Assembly (NCBI RefSeq): GCF_000330725.2
Contig: NZ_AMZY02000016.1
Location: 58,532 to 122,531 of the forward strand
Source of the DNA: Mariniradius saccharolyticus AK6
GTDB lineage: Bacteria; Bacteroidota; Bacteroidia; Cytophagales; Cyclobacteriaceae
DNA: 64,000 nt
Direction: 5' to 3'
Shown: positions 17,134 through 25,894 of the stretch, piece by piece
Position numbering within the stretch: the first letter of the stretch is position 1
Layout: every line of letters starts with the position of its first letter
Notes under the pieces: generated by a model
Told to the model about the DNA's origin: nothing
Database searches by the model: none
What the model saw: the letters and a program-made list of their open reading frames with translations, nothing else
Made by a program: the position numbers and the translations under genes

Positions 17134-18615
17134 TTAGTTCTTCGCCGGGACCCCTTTACCAGGTAACGATTTTTGGATAAACTGGCGTATATCCTCGTTA
17201 GATGTCGCCAAGTCTTCCGCCCTCAGATACATCATGTGTCCGCTTCTATAGCCCTTGAATGAAAGCCTGTCCTGAAGCTTTCCTGCAGGATCCAAAGCCC
17301 ACATATTGTACTTGGCGTTGAAGTAGTCGGTACCTCCATCAAAATAACCGGATTGGGTCATTACATGCAGATAAGGGTTCTGGAGCATGGCCTGCGCCAA
17401 TTGGTTGCCCGTGTTCTCGTTGGTACGGTCCCATGGCTGCACAGGTCCAAACAGGTAATAGGTCAAGTCGGTGTCGTACTTCAGAATGTTTTTGGCATAA
17501 ATGTTCATTGCAGGAGAAAACGCGTGGTTCCAAGAAGTCAGAGCTGGATCAAAATCAAACCTTTCGCCTGCATCCGTCTGGTCAATTCCCTTGTAACGAC
17601 TATCAAGGCGACCAACTGTCATTCCCTGATCACGCAATAGTTCCTTCCAATAGAAGCTCGTTGGTACCGCCAAGGCATGTTGTAAAATTACTTCTTCTTT
17701 CAATCCAGAATAATAAGCCATCTTTTTAGCGATCTGGACACGTTCGGAAGCGCTGAGGGAACCACCTTTGGCGATGGCGGGAATCACGACCTCAAGCGTG
17801 TACTTCTCCACTTCGGGAAGGATTTGGTCCAAATCTTTACTCTGCAACTCAGCGGGAAGCACCTTATGATACCAGGCAGTCGCTGCATAGTACGGTAGGT
17901 AGTTTGCTTTGGCGACCGCACCTGCCCGATCCAAACCGAGACCCGTCGGTGATACCAGCACCACTCCGTTGAAATACATCCAATGGGCATTTTGAAGCTC
18001 ATGGACCAAACCGGCCACCCTGGTGGTACCATAGCTCTCCCCTATCAGGTATTTTGGAGAAGCCCATCTATTTTGACGGGTGACGAATGACTTTACCCAA
18101 TCCGCCAGATATTTAATATCCGCATTGATGCCGAAAAATGTACTTCTCGGAACATCCTTATCCACGATTCTCGAATAACCAGTATTCACAGGATCGATGT
18201 AGACGATATCGGCCACATCAAGGATCGAATGCTGATTTTGTTTGACGCCGTAAGGCTGAAGTGGATACCCTTCTTCATCGATGTTAAGCACATATGGGCC
18301 CGTGTAGGCCAAATGCATCCAAAGTGAACCCGATCCTGGACCTCCGTTGAAGGAAAAAACCAAGGGGCGGCTTGCTTTTTCGCTGATGTCCGTTCTCTCA
18401 TAGTAGGTAAAAAACAGTGTCGCGATCGGTTTTCCAGCCTCGTTCCATACGGGCATGGTACCCGCAGTAGCTTTGTAAGGCACACGTTTTCCCTTAATGG
18501 TGACTTCACCGTTGGTCACGGAGGAAGATTCGATTTTGATGGCCCTCTCTTCTTGGGACCAGGCCAATTGGCAAGTAAATGCCATAATTAATAGCAACAG
18601 TAATGGTTTTTTCAT
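17134..18615 (-). CDS. Serine carboxypeptidase-like peptidase (family S10), exported
   Basis: A 493-residue protein with a Sec signal peptide (MKKPLLLLLIMAFTCQLAWS). The family S10 signatures are present: FSFNGGPGSGSLWMH (oxyanion region), the nucleophile serine in LIGESYGTTR, the aspartate in the SGYFDGGTDYF region and the catalytic histidine in GYRSGHMMYL. S10 enzymes trim C-terminal residues from peptides at acidic to neutral pH; here it would act in the periplasm or outside the cell. The gene is monocistronic, between a bidirectional terminator and the divergent pseudouridine synthase gene. Confidence 0.9.
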   Translation of the reverse strand: MKKPLLLLLIMAFTCQLAWSQEERAIKIESSSVTNGEVTIKGKRVPYKATAGTMPVWNEAGKPIATLFFTYYERTDISEKASRPLVFSFNGGPGSGSLWMHLAYTGPYVLNIDEEGYPLQPYGVKQNQHSILDVADIVYIDPVNTGYSRIVDKDVPRSTFFGINADIKYLADWVKSFVTRQNRWASPKYLIGESYGTTRVAGLVHELQNAHWMYFNGVVLVSPTGLGLDRAGAVAKANYLPYYAATAWYHKVLPAELQSKDLDQILPEVEKYTLEVVIPAIAKGGSLSASERVQIAKKMAYYSGLKEEVILQHALAVPTSFYWKELLRDQGMTVGRLDSRYKGIDQTDAGERFDFDPALTSWNHAFSPAMNIYAKNILKYDTDLTYYLFGPVQPWDRTNENTGNQLAQAMLQNPYLHVMTQSGYFDGGTDYFNAKYNMWALDPAGKLQDRLSFKGYRSGHMMYLRAEDLATSNEDIRQFIQKSLPGKGVPAKN

Positions 18616-18810
18616 GGGTATATTCCGATTGGTTGGTTCGGGAATTTACGGTATTTGCCAGCTTCAACCTTTCGATTTATATGAATATCCTTAGGAAAGG
18701 ATAAATGGAAGCAAGCAATAGTGAACGCCGTTGCAAACCTGCGTCGCATTTGGATATCAATGTTGAATCCTGTTTGTTTGGAATCTAAAATTGGGCAGCT
18801 CATTTCTATT

Positions 18811-19524
18811 ATGGAAGAATCGATTGATATCATTTTTGAAAACGAAAACTACCTCGCCATCAACAAACCCGTCGGAATGCTTGTGCACAGGACAAATATC
18901 GCTTTTGAAGAACATGCATTGATCGCCGAGCGGATATTGAAGCAGCAACTTGGTTTCAAGGTTTTTCCACTGCATCGTATCGATAGGCCGACTTCGGGAA
19001 TTGTACTTTTTGGAAAATCTTCTGATGCTGCCTCAGCACTCCAGCCCCAGTTTACCACCGAAAAGGTGAAAAAGCTCTACCTATGTATAGTCCGGGGACA
19101 TATGCCAACGGCGCATGGCATTTTGGATTTTCCTTTATCAAAAAAACTAGAGGGAGAACTCCGGGAGGCTAGGACAGAGTTCTGGACATTGTCGGAGACA
19201 GAGATTCCTTTTTCTTCATCCGATCGGTATTTGACCAGTCGATATTCCCTACTGAAAGTCTATCCTCACACCGGCAGGATGCACCAAATCCGTCGCCACA
19301 TGGCAAAGGCGCGGCATTATGTGATCGGTGATACAACGCATGGCGATAACAAACAGAACAATTTCTTTAGAGATCGCTTCGGTTCAACACAAATGTACCT
19401 CCATGCCTGGAAGCTGGCTTTTAAGGAGCCAAATACAGGGCAACAAATAGACATAACAGCAGACTTGCCAACCCATTTTACGGATATGCTTCAGAAGCTT
19501 TCTTTGGAATTTAAGCCTCTATAA
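18811..19524 (+). CDS. truC: RNA pseudouridine synthase (TruC/RluA family)
   Basis: A 237-residue enzyme that isomerises a uridine in tRNA or rRNA. The catalytic aspartate lies in LHRIDRPTSGIVLFGKS (HRLDRPTSG signature), the N-terminal motif YLAINKPVGMLVHR and the late KVYPHTGRMHQIRRHM are diagnostic. The absence of an S4 domain and the short length fit TruC, which modifies U65 of tRNA. I chose the ATG at 18811, where the conserved fold begins; an upstream in-frame ATG at 18721 would add 30 residues with no similarity to the family. Its last 14 bases overlap the 3' end of the convergent carrier gene. Confidence 0.85.
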   Translation: MEESIDIIFENENYLAINKPVGMLVHRTNIAFEEHALIAERILKQQLGFKVFPLHRIDRPTSGIVLFGKSSDAASALQPQFTTEKVKKLYLCIVRGHMPTAHGILDFPLSKKLEGELREARTEFWTLSETEIPFSSSDRYLTSRYSLLKVYPHTGRMHQIRRHMAKARHYVIGDTTHGDNKQNNFFRDRFGSTQMYLHAWKLAFKEPNTGQQIDITADLPTHFTDMLQKLSLEFKPL

Positions 19525-20380
19525 GTCCCTTATTCCTATTGGCCAAAAAAACCACCACTGCAGAAGTCATAAACATGATCAAGCTGTAGATCGCGATTGG
19601 GATGGTCATTTCTGAGTTTTTCAGCAGCGTCGCAGCAATCATTATTCCCAAGGTCCCGTTTTGGATTCCGGACTCAATGGCGATGGTAATCCGCTGTCTG
19701 TTGGAAAGGAGAAATGTCCCGGCAAGGAAAAAGCCAACGGTCATCGTCAAAAGATTCAACAGCAAGGTGAGCGGGCCGGAAATGATAAAATAATCGATGA
19801 TGTTTGCCCTTTCTTTCACAATCGCTGCAAGGAGAATAAGTACAAAAAATACGGCAGAAGCAATTCTGACTGGTTTATCTGCTTTTTTGGACAACTTCGG
19901 AAAGCGATAATGAAGCAACATTCCGATCGAAACAGGAATAACTGTTACTCCGGCGATTTGGACGATTGTTTCAAAAACCGGTAGTGACACCGAGCCCGCT
20001 TCCCCAAAATGTGCAATCGCAAAGTTCACGATCAAAGGAATCGTAAAGATCGTCAGGAAGGAGCTGAATGCCGTCAAAGAGATCGATAACGCCAAATCCC
20101 CCCGGGACAGGTGGGTGATCAAGTTGGATGTTGCGCCTCCGGGGCAGGCGGCGATAATCATCACGCCAACAGCGAGTGCACCCGTCAAACCAAACAATTG
20201 AACCAATGCATAGCCAAATACTGGAAGCAGGATCATTTGGTTGAATAGGCCCAAAAACATGGCTTTTGGGTAAATAAAAATATTCTTGAAATCCTTGATC
20301 GTAAGGGAGAGTCCCATGCCGAGCATGATAAATGCCAAGGCTAGGGGTAGGAAGACAGAAGTGAGGATACTTTCTTGCAT
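19511..20380 (-). CDS. Bile acid:sodium symporter (BASS) family transporter
   Basis: A 289-residue membrane protein with 8-10 hydrophobic segments. Motifs typical of BASS carriers are LPLALAFIMLGMGLSL at the start, AACPGGATSNLITHLSRGD (crossover helix and sodium site) in the first half and ESGIQNGTLGIMIAATLL in the second half. Bacterial members import organic anions such as pantoate, pyruvate or bile-acid-like compounds with sodium. The substrate is not identifiable. It is convergent with, and overlaps by 14 bases, the pseudouridine synthase gene. Confidence 0.9.
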   Translation of the reverse strand: MQESILTSVFLPLALAFIMLGMGLSLTIKDFKNIFIYPKAMFLGLFNQMILLPVFGYALVQLFGLTGALAVGVMIIAACPGGATSNLITHLSRGDLALSISLTAFSSFLTIFTIPLIVNFAIAHFGEAGSVSLPVFETIVQIAGVTVIPVSIGMLLHYRFPKLSKKADKPVRIASAVFFVLILLAAIVKERANIIDYFIISGPLTLLLNLLTMTVGFFLAGTFLLSNRQRITIAIESGIQNGTLGIMIAATLLKNSEMTIPIAIYSLIMFMTSAVVVFLANRNKGLIEA

Positions 20381-20511
20381 GTTGGTGGTCGGTTCTTTTG
20401 GGATGTTTTTTTAAAATTTAAGAAAATTATTCGAATTCAAACCATTCCCCCAAATTTGAATTGCCAACCTAGGGCAAACCGTTTCGTATCAAACTTTGAA
20501 CTCCCCGTTTC

Positions 20512-21093
20512 ATGCGTCGTACGCTATTCATCATTTTCCTTTCCCTGCTCGGATGCAATCAACTGGACGATCAAGTGCCTGCCGGAACTCAGTTGTTGCG
20601 GAATTCGGATATTTCATCCCCCAATTCCCCACAACCTTGGGTCTCTGTGACTAGTCCAGGTTTTCTACTTGGATTGAGTAGGGATGAATTCAGGTCAGCT
20701 TCGGCTTCTCTTTTTATCGAAAGTCGCGATAGCACCAACATCGACCCGACCACTTGGAGACAGACCATCAATTCCCCATTGCCCAGAGAGGGCCAAAGAC
20801 TTACACTGCGAGCCTATTTGAAAGGAGAAGAAATCAAAAGATTTGCCCCGGGAAGCAATGTTTTTATCAGTTTGCGGGCGTTTCCAGTCGAGGACAGCAA
20901 CGGAAACACGGCAGGCAGGTACATCACCTCTCAGGAGCGGATCTTTGTAGACAGCACGTTTACGTGGAGACCGATCGAGTTGGTGCTCAACAAAATGCCA
21001 CCCGAAGTCGAGTACCTTGTCGTTTACCTGGCCATGGCACCGCGCACATCCGGAAAAGTCTATTTCGATGATATTACTTTGACGGTGGATTAA
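20512..21093 (+). CDS. Lipoprotein with carbohydrate-binding-like beta-sandwich
   Basis: A 193-residue protein with a lipoprotein signal (MRRTLFIIFLSLLGC, lipid cysteine at residue 15). The pattern LLRNSDISSPNSPQPW, then WRQTINSPLPREGQRLTLRA and the ending GKVYFDDITLTVD is that of a CBM4/9-like jelly-roll domain, in which the final FDDI strand is typical. No catalytic domain is attached. It is divergent from the carrier gene and its stop overlaps by 4 bases the convergent acyltransferase gene. Sugar binding at the cell surface is inferred from fold resemblance only. Confidence 0.65.
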   Translation: MRRTLFIIFLSLLGCNQLDDQVPAGTQLLRNSDISSPNSPQPWVSVTSPGFLLGLSRDEFRSASASLFIESRDSTNIDPTTWRQTINSPLPREGQRLTLRAYLKGEEIKRFAPGSNVFISLRAFPVEDSNGNTAGRYITSQERIFVDSTFTWRPIELVLNKMPPEVEYLVVYLAMAPRTSGKVYFDDITLTVD

Positions 21094-21650
21094 CGAATCC
21101 CTTTTTCGGGATGCTTTCCCGTGACGGTTCTTCCAAAAGCCTTCATTTCTTCAATTTGGGCGTCCATGTTTCCATCGGGATAGATGATGGGCCCTATGCC
21201 TGCTTCTTTTTTCTTGTAATCCAGATACCCGATGACTACGGGCACATTTGCACCCAAGGCTATATGGTAAAAGCCAGTTTTCCATTTTGGAGCATAGCCG
21301 CGGGTTCCTTCTGGTGTGACCATGATCACAAGTTCATCCGATTCCTTAAGCATTCTGGTCATTGCCTCGGTGTAGGTTTGCTTCCTTCCACCAGGAATAC
21401 GCTGCCTGTCGATGGCAATTCCGCCGAGTCCTTTTAGCAACCAGCCCAATGGGCCCACCATCACTTCTTTTTTTATCGTGAATTTCACGGGAATATCCAT
21501 CAGAAAGAATGCAGCCCGCGCATATAAAATATCCCAGTTGCTCGTATGGGGAATGGCAATCAACACAGCCTTCTTAAGGTCCTTCGGCCAACCGACATTC
21601 AGGGACCAGCCAGAAATCCAAAATACCAATCTGGAGAGGAACTTCATCAT
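21090..21650 (-). CDS. Lysophospholipid (1-acylglycerol-3-phosphate-type) acyltransferase
   Basis: A 186-residue PlsC-family enzyme. The HX4D catalytic motif is HTSNWD near residue 35 and the glycerophosphate-binding motif is PEGTR near residue 115; WLLKGLGGIAIDRQR corresponds to the conserved middle block. The short length is typical of a small single-domain PlsC subgroup. It transfers an acyl chain to a lysophospholipid or related acceptor at the inner membrane. Its ATG overlaps the stop of the upstream patatin gene (ATGATGA), so the two proteins are probably made together. The acceptor is not known. Confidence 0.85.
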   Translation of the reverse strand: MMKFLSRLVFWISGWSLNVGWPKDLKKAVLIAIPHTSNWDILYARAAFFLMDIPVKFTIKKEVMVGPLGWLLKGLGGIAIDRQRIPGGRKQTYTEAMTRMLKESDELVIMVTPEGTRGYAPKWKTGFYHIALGANVPVVIGYLDYKKKEAGIGPIIYPDGNMDAQIEEMKAFGRTVTGKHPEKGIR

Positions 21651-22450
21651 TTGATTTTCTTTTTGCCTGTTTTTGATTTCAATTCTAAAATACTCGGATT
21701 GTCCTCTACGAATTTGACGGCGGTCTCGTATCCAGCTTGGAAAATATCCTTTGCCTTTTTGGTATCAAATACACCGTAGCGCGCCAGCCCTTGCGGCTCA
21801 ATGAAATAGTCGCATACATGCTTTCGACTGTACACGTTGTAGTTCATCGTCATGATGATGGACCGTTCGATCAGACTTTTTATATTCTTGATGTTGTGTT
21901 CAACAGGAAGGTGATTGCAATTTACGCCAATGACAACATCGCATACACCATCCAATGGCTCGACGGGCAGATTGTTCAATACACCGCCGTCGATGTAGTA
22001 ATGGTTGTCTATTAAAATCGGGTCAAACATGCCGGGAATGCAGGAGGAGGCCATCAATGGCTTGATCAATTCACCTTCAGAAAAGTAAACCGCTTTGGCA
22101 CGCCGGACATCGGTAGCCGTGACGCTGAGCGGAATCTGAAGTGATTCAAAACTGTTGGATGTCAAATATTTACGATAAAGCTCCTCGACCAGGTCCATTT
22201 TCAAAATTCCCGTCCAGGAAATTGCCGGTTTCAAAAACTTGAAATAGTTGGTCTTAAGGATGATTTCCAATATCTCTTCCGGGGTATGTCCGCTGCAGTA
22301 CAATGCTGCCGCAATCGCACCTGCGCTGCTTCCAGAAAACCGATTTGGGAAAATACCGGATTCGTTGAGCGCTTTCAGTACTCCCAGATGGGCCACCCCC
22401 CTCACGCCGCCGCCGGACAGCGCTATACCAATCTTAAGATCAGAGCTCAT
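21647..22450 (-). CDS. Patatin-like phospholipase
   Basis: A 267-residue cytoplasmic-looking lipid acyl hydrolase. The glycine-rich oxyanion loop is SGGGVRGVAHLG, the nucleophile serine lies in FSGSSAGAIAAAL (GxSxG-type) and the catalytic aspartate in YIDGGVLNNLPV. These residues form the patatin Ser-Asp dyad. The start was set at the ATG at 22450; a TTG three codons upstream is less likely. It overlaps the MBL-fold gene upstream by 11 bases and the acyltransferase gene downstream by 4, so a deacylation/reacylation pair is encoded in one translation unit. The lipid acted on is unknown. Confidence 0.9.
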   Translation of the reverse strand: MSSDLKIGIALSGGGVRGVAHLGVLKALNESGIFPNRFSGSSAGAIAAALYCSGHTPEEILEIILKTNYFKFLKPAISWTGILKMDLVEELYRKYLTSNSFESLQIPLSVTATDVRRAKAVYFSEGELIKPLMASSCIPGMFDPILIDNHYYIDGGVLNNLPVEPLDGVCDVVIGVNCNHLPVEHNIKNIKSLIERSIIMTMNYNVYSRKHVCDYFIEPQGLARYGVFDTKKAKDIFQAGYETAVKFVEDNPSILELKSKTGKKKIK

Positions 22451-23279
22451 GCAATGCAAATGTTTGGTCCAAGCGTACGCCCTTTTCGGTCATTTTTACG
22501 GTACAGCATTCGTGGATAGGGTCGTGTTCCAAGAAGAGCACCCATTCCTTGCGTGCGGCTTCCTCCAAAAATAACCTTTTTTCCTCCATTGTAATCAATG
22601 GCCGCGTATCATAACCCATTACATAAGCAAGTGGTATATGACCGACTGAAGGCAACAAATCGGCCACAAAGACAACAGTCCGGCCTTTGTATTCTATCTT
22701 CGGAAGCATCTGCTTGTCGGTATGGCCATCTACCGTAATGATCTCAAATCCTTCAAAAAGCCTTCTACTATTCAAATCAACAAATTCCAATACTCCGTGA
22801 TCTTGAATGGGAAGGATATTCTCTTCGAGAAAAGATGCCTTTTCCCGTGGATTTGGCACTGTCGCCCAATTCCAATGATCGGAGTTGGACCAATAGGTGG
22901 CTCTGGGAAATGTCAGTTCGTATTGTCCATGTGAGCCGTATTTGATCCCTCCGCCACAATGGTCAAAATGTAAATGTGTCAAGAAGGCATCCGTGATATC
23001 ATGGAAACCGACGCCAAGACTTCTCAGGCTTTTGGTGAGACTATGTTCTCCATGGAGAAAATAGTGGGAAAAAAACTTGGCATCCTGCTTATCCCCGATT
23101 CCATTGTCAATCAATACGATACGACCATTGTCTTCGACCAATAAACAACGCATCGCCCAAGTGCAAAGATTGTTGTCATCTGCGGGATTTGTCCGTGACC
23201 AAATCACCTTGGGCACGACTCCGAACATTGCACCTCCGTCCAATTTGAAAAAACCCGTATTGACAGTAAATAGATTCAT
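22440..23279 (-). CDS. MBL-fold metallo-hydrolase
   Basis: A 279-residue metallo-beta-lactamase-fold enzyme. The metal-binding motif is THLHFDHCGG (HxHxDH), a further ligand is in VDGHTDKQMLP, and a late LEHDPIHE histidine is consistent with two-zinc sites. The N-terminal VLIDNGIGDKQ region precedes the motif as in lactonase/quorum-quenching-like members. I used the ATG at 23279; a longer version from 23312 would start inside the accA terminator hairpin. It overlaps the patatin gene by 11 bases. The reaction may be lactone, thioester or phosphodiester hydrolysis; none is proven. Confidence 0.87.
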   Translation of the reverse strand: MNLFTVNTGFFKLDGGAMFGVVPKVIWSRTNPADDNNLCTWAMRCLLVEDNGRIVLIDNGIGDKQDAKFFSHYFLHGEHSLTKSLRSLGVGFHDITDAFLTHLHFDHCGGGIKYGSHGQYELTFPRATYWSNSDHWNWATVPNPREKASFLEENILPIQDHGVLEFVDLNSRRLFEGFEIITVDGHTDKQMLPKIEYKGRTVVFVADLLPSVGHIPLAYVMGYDTRPLITMEEKRLFLEEAARKEWVLFLEHDPIHECCTVKMTEKGVRLDQTFALHEL

Positions 23280-23292
23280 GGCCTGCTTTTCA

Positions 23293-23347
23293 AACAAAAA
23301 ACCGCAGAACATGGGGATCCGGTTATGGTAAATTCCCTATTCTGCGG
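23293..23347 (-). terminator. Terminator after accA
   Basis: Read on the minus strand, CCGCAGAA and TTCTGCGG form a stem around a long loop and are followed by TTTTTTG. It lies between the accA stop and the MBL gene start, so the MBL-patatin-acyltransferase genes may be transcribed apart from accA or by partial read-through. Confidence 0.65.
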
Positions 23348-23362
23348 CTGAAATTAGAATTC

Positions 23363-24310
23363 CTATTCCACAACAACGCCCATCGAACAGAACTTGTCTA
23401 TCCTTTGGTTGATTCTGTCCTCAGGGGCAAGTTTATCCAATTCTTTGAGGGCCTGGATAATGGTCGCTTTGATAGTTTTGGCCATGGATTTCATATCCTT
23501 ATGTGCACCGCCAAGTGGCTCTTCGATGATTCCGTCTATAAGCCCATTCTTTTGCATATCAGAAGCTGTCAATTTCAATGCTTCCGCAGCCTGCTCCTTA
23601 TAATCCCAAGATCTCCATAAAATGGAGGAGCAGGATTCAGGAGAAATCACCGAGTACCAAGTATTCTCAAGCATGTAGACCTTATCTCCGATCGCAATTC
23701 CAAGGGCGCCGCCGGATGCACCCTCTCCGATGATGATACAAATGACCGGGACCTTGAGCATGAACATTTCCTTGAGATTGCGGGCTATTGCTTCACCCTG
23801 ACCCCTCTCTTCGGCTTCCAAACCAGGAAATGCTCCCGGTGTGTCAATTAGCGTAATGATAGGCTTATTGAATTTTTCCGCCATTTTCATTAAGCGAAGT
23901 GCCTTCCGGTATCCCTCTGGGTTTGCCATTCCAAAGTTTCGCTCCTGACGTTGTTTTGTATTTCTTCCTTTTTGCTGACCAATGAACATGACCGTACGAC
24001 CATCTATATCGCCCAGTCCACCCACCATCGCCTTGTCATCCTTTACGGTACGGTCACCGTGCAGTTCGATGAAATCATTGGTCATTTCGTAGATGTAATC
24101 CAAGGAATAGGGGCGGTCGGCATGCCGGGAAAGTTGCACCCGTTGCCAACGGGTAAGGTTTTGAAAAGTCTCTTTTTTCAGGGCTTGAATCTTCTCTTCC
24201 AACGATTGAATATCTGAGGTCAAATCAATGCTTTTTCCCTTAGCCAAATCCTTCATTTCCTGAAGTTTGGACTCCAAATCAGCAATCGGTTTTTCGAATT
24301 CTAACAGCAT
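23363..24310 (-). CDS. accA: Acetyl-CoA carboxylase carboxyltransferase subunit alpha
   Basis: A 315-residue subunit of acetyl-CoA carboxylase, which with AccD transfers the carboxyl group from biotin to acetyl-CoA to give malonyl-CoA for fatty acid synthesis. The crotonase-like core is clear: [53 protein letters not shown] and [13 protein letters not shown]. The start at 24310 ([16 protein letters not shown]) agrees with the family N-terminus; a TTG further upstream is not needed. It sits ahead of the MBL-patatin-acyltransferase genes, which suits a lipid context. Confidence 0.96.
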   Translation of the reverse strand: MLLEFEKPIADLESKLQEMKDLAKGKSIDLTSDIQSLEEKIQALKKETFQNLTRWQRVQLSRHADRPYSLDYIYEMTNDFIELHGDRTVKDDKAMVGGLGDIDGRTVMFIGQQKGRNTKQRQERNFGMANPEGYRKALRLMKMAEKFNKPIITLIDTPGAFPGLEAEERGQGEAIARNLKEMFMLKVPVICIIIGEGASGGALGIAIGDKVYMLENTWYSVISPESCSSILWRSWDYKEQAAEALKLTASDMQKNGLIDGIIEEPLGGAHKDMKSMAKTIKATIIQALKELDKLAPEDRINQRIDKFCSMGVVVE

Positions 24311-24331
24311 AATTGGTTTTTTTGGCTTTGG

Positions 24332-24339
24332 CAAAGATA
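24332..24339 (-). promoter_or_regulatory. Candidate -7 element for accA
   Basis: On the minus strand TATCTTTG matches TAnnTTTG exactly, 22 bases before the accA start codon. No clear TTG lies at the expected -33 distance. Confidence 0.4.
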
Positions 24340-24463
24340 GAAATAATATGAATAACCGCTACTTGGCCTTGCCGTTTGTTTGATGTGCCTAAACTTCAAG
24401 ATCAAGTTGCAATCAGCATAATAGACATCCATCTCCAAATAAGAAAAATCGAAAAATGTCAAC

Positions 24464-24491
24464 AAAAAAGCCCCAGCGTTTTGCTGAGGCT
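24464..24491 (-). terminator. Terminator after the tRNA-Asp pair
   Basis: On the minus strand GCCTCAGC, loop AAAAC, GCTGGGGC is followed by TTTTTT, 6 bases after the second tRNA. Confidence 0.85.
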
Positions 24492-24496
24492 TGATG

Positions 24497-24570
24497 CGGA
24501 ATGGACGGGACTCGAACCCGCGACCTCCTGCGTGACAGGCAGGCATTCTAACCGGCTGAACTACCACTCC
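24497..24570 (-). tRNA. tRNA-Asp (GTC), copy 2 in transcription order
   Basis: A complete cloverleaf on the minus strand: acceptor arm GGAGTGG / CCATTCC, D-arm with AGTTCAGCCGGTTAGAAT, anticodon loop CTGTCAC giving anticodon GTC, and T-arm GCGGGTTCGAGTCCCGT. The discriminator base is G and no CCA is encoded. It is identical over 74 bases to the copy 25 bases upstream. Confidence 0.97.
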
Positions 24571-24595
24571 AATATGTGAAACTCTTAAATTAAAG

Positions 24596-24669
24596 CGGAA
24601 TGGACGGGACTCGAACCCGCGACCTCCTGCGTGACAGGCAGGCATTCTAACCGGCTGAACTACCACTCC
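24596..24669 (-). tRNA. tRNA-Asp (GTC), copy 1 in transcription order
   Basis: Same 74-base sequence as the neighbouring copy, with anticodon GTC, discriminator G and no encoded CCA. The two are separated by a 25-base spacer and share one downstream terminator, so they are likely one transcript. Confidence 0.97.
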
Positions 24670-24787
24670 GTGACCCTTCTCTTTTGAAGTGGTGCAAATG
24701 TAGGGAATTGAACGTGTTTTGCAAAATCGAGCAAGAAAATTTCCCGTCTGGCAAATTACCTGCCTCTATCTCAGAAACATATTTTTT

Positions 24788-25810
24788 TTACTTCCCAGCC
24801 GATCCCAGCTTCACCTGCCAATTCCAAGCATCCCGCATCGAATCTTCCAGGCTGTATTTTGGTGTCCAGCCAAGCAGATTCTTGATTTTATCCGTATTGG
24901 CCCAAGTCTTCACGACATCTCCTTCCCGCCTGGGTCCAATTCGATAATTCAAATGCTTCCCTGAAACCTTCTCAAACGCTTTGATCACTTCAAGCACTGT
25001 ATTTCCATTTCCTGTCCCTACATTGAAAACATCGTAGAAGTTTTCTTCTTGTTTGAAGAGATATTGAATTGATTTGACGTGTGCGTCAGCAAGGTCCAAC
25101 ACATGGATGTAATCCCGCACGCAGGTCCCATCGGGCGTGTCGTAATCATTTCCGAAAACGGTAAGCTCTCGGCGAATTCCCGCCGCAGTCTGCGTGATGA
25201 AAGGAACTAAATTGGCAGGCACTCCCTTTGGCAATTCTCCTATTTCAGAACTCGGATGGGCACCGATTGGATTGAAATAGCGCAAAGCGACTATTCTTGA
25301 TTTTGCGCCACTCTTGATGTAATCCCTGAGAATGTCCTCACATATTTTTTTGGTGTTACCATAAGGACTTTCAGCCTCTTGCCTTGGCGTTGATTCCGAT
25401 ACTGGAAGTATCTCAGGCTGCCCATATACGGTACAGGAGGATGAGAGAACCAAATCCTTAACCCCGTATTCAGCCATTGCGTCAATTAGAATAAGCAATG
25501 ACTCCACATTGTTGCGATAATACTTCAAAGGATTGGCTACACTTTCTCCAACTGCTTTTGACGCAGCAAAATGAATTACACCAGCAAATTCGTTTTCGGA
25601 GAAAATCTCCCTGACCGAATCTCCATCCAAGCAATCTGCCTCATACCATTTGATCTTTGTTTCTAAGATTCGTTCGAGACTACCGATGACCGAGTGATCG
25701 GAATTGGAAAAATTATCCAAAATAACAGGTTCAAAGCCAGACTGAACCAAGGAAACTGCCGTGTGGGAGCCGATAAATCCTGCTCCTCCTGTGATCAAAA
25801 TTTTTTTCAT
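24788..25810 (-). CDS. galE: UDP-glucose 4-epimerase
   Basis: A 340-residue short-chain dehydrogenase-type epimerase interconverting UDP-glucose and UDP-galactose with tightly bound NAD. It has the N-terminal GGAGFIGSHTA motif, the Ser-x-Ser-CTVYG block, the catalytic SPYGNTK (YxxxK) and the GalE-specific LRYFNPIGAHPS and DYIHVLDLADAH segments. The start ATG at 25810 follows from MKKILITGG. A TATTTTTA sequence 12 bases upstream could be a weak promoter. It supplies nucleotide sugars for surface glycans and lies between the tRNAs and the large surface protein genes. Confidence 0.94.
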   Translation of the reverse strand: MKKILITGGAGFIGSHTAVSLVQSGFEPVILDNFSNSDHSVIGSLERILETKIKWYEADCLDGDSVREIFSENEFAGVIHFAASKAVGESVANPLKYYRNNVESLLILIDAMAEYGVKDLVLSSSCTVYGQPEILPVSESTPRQEAESPYGNTKKICEDILRDYIKSGAKSRIVALRYFNPIGAHPSSEIGELPKGVPANLVPFITQTAAGIRRELTVFGNDYDTPDGTCVRDYIHVLDLADAHVKSIQYLFKQEENFYDVFNVGTGNGNTVLEVIKAFEKVSGKHLNYRIGPRREGDVVKTWANTDKIKNLLGWTPKYSLEDSMRDAWNWQVKLGSAGK

Positions 25811-25894
25811 GGGTGATTAAGTTAAAAATACCCTGCAATAATAATGTTAATTGGCATTTTGTCATGCGAATCACTCGCTTTTTGATAAAAAAAA

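Noticed and set aside
24497..24669. Tandem direct repeat that could be read as a short CRISPR-like array
   Set aside because: The repeated units fold as complete tRNA-Asp cloverleafs with a single spacer; no cas genes are nearby.
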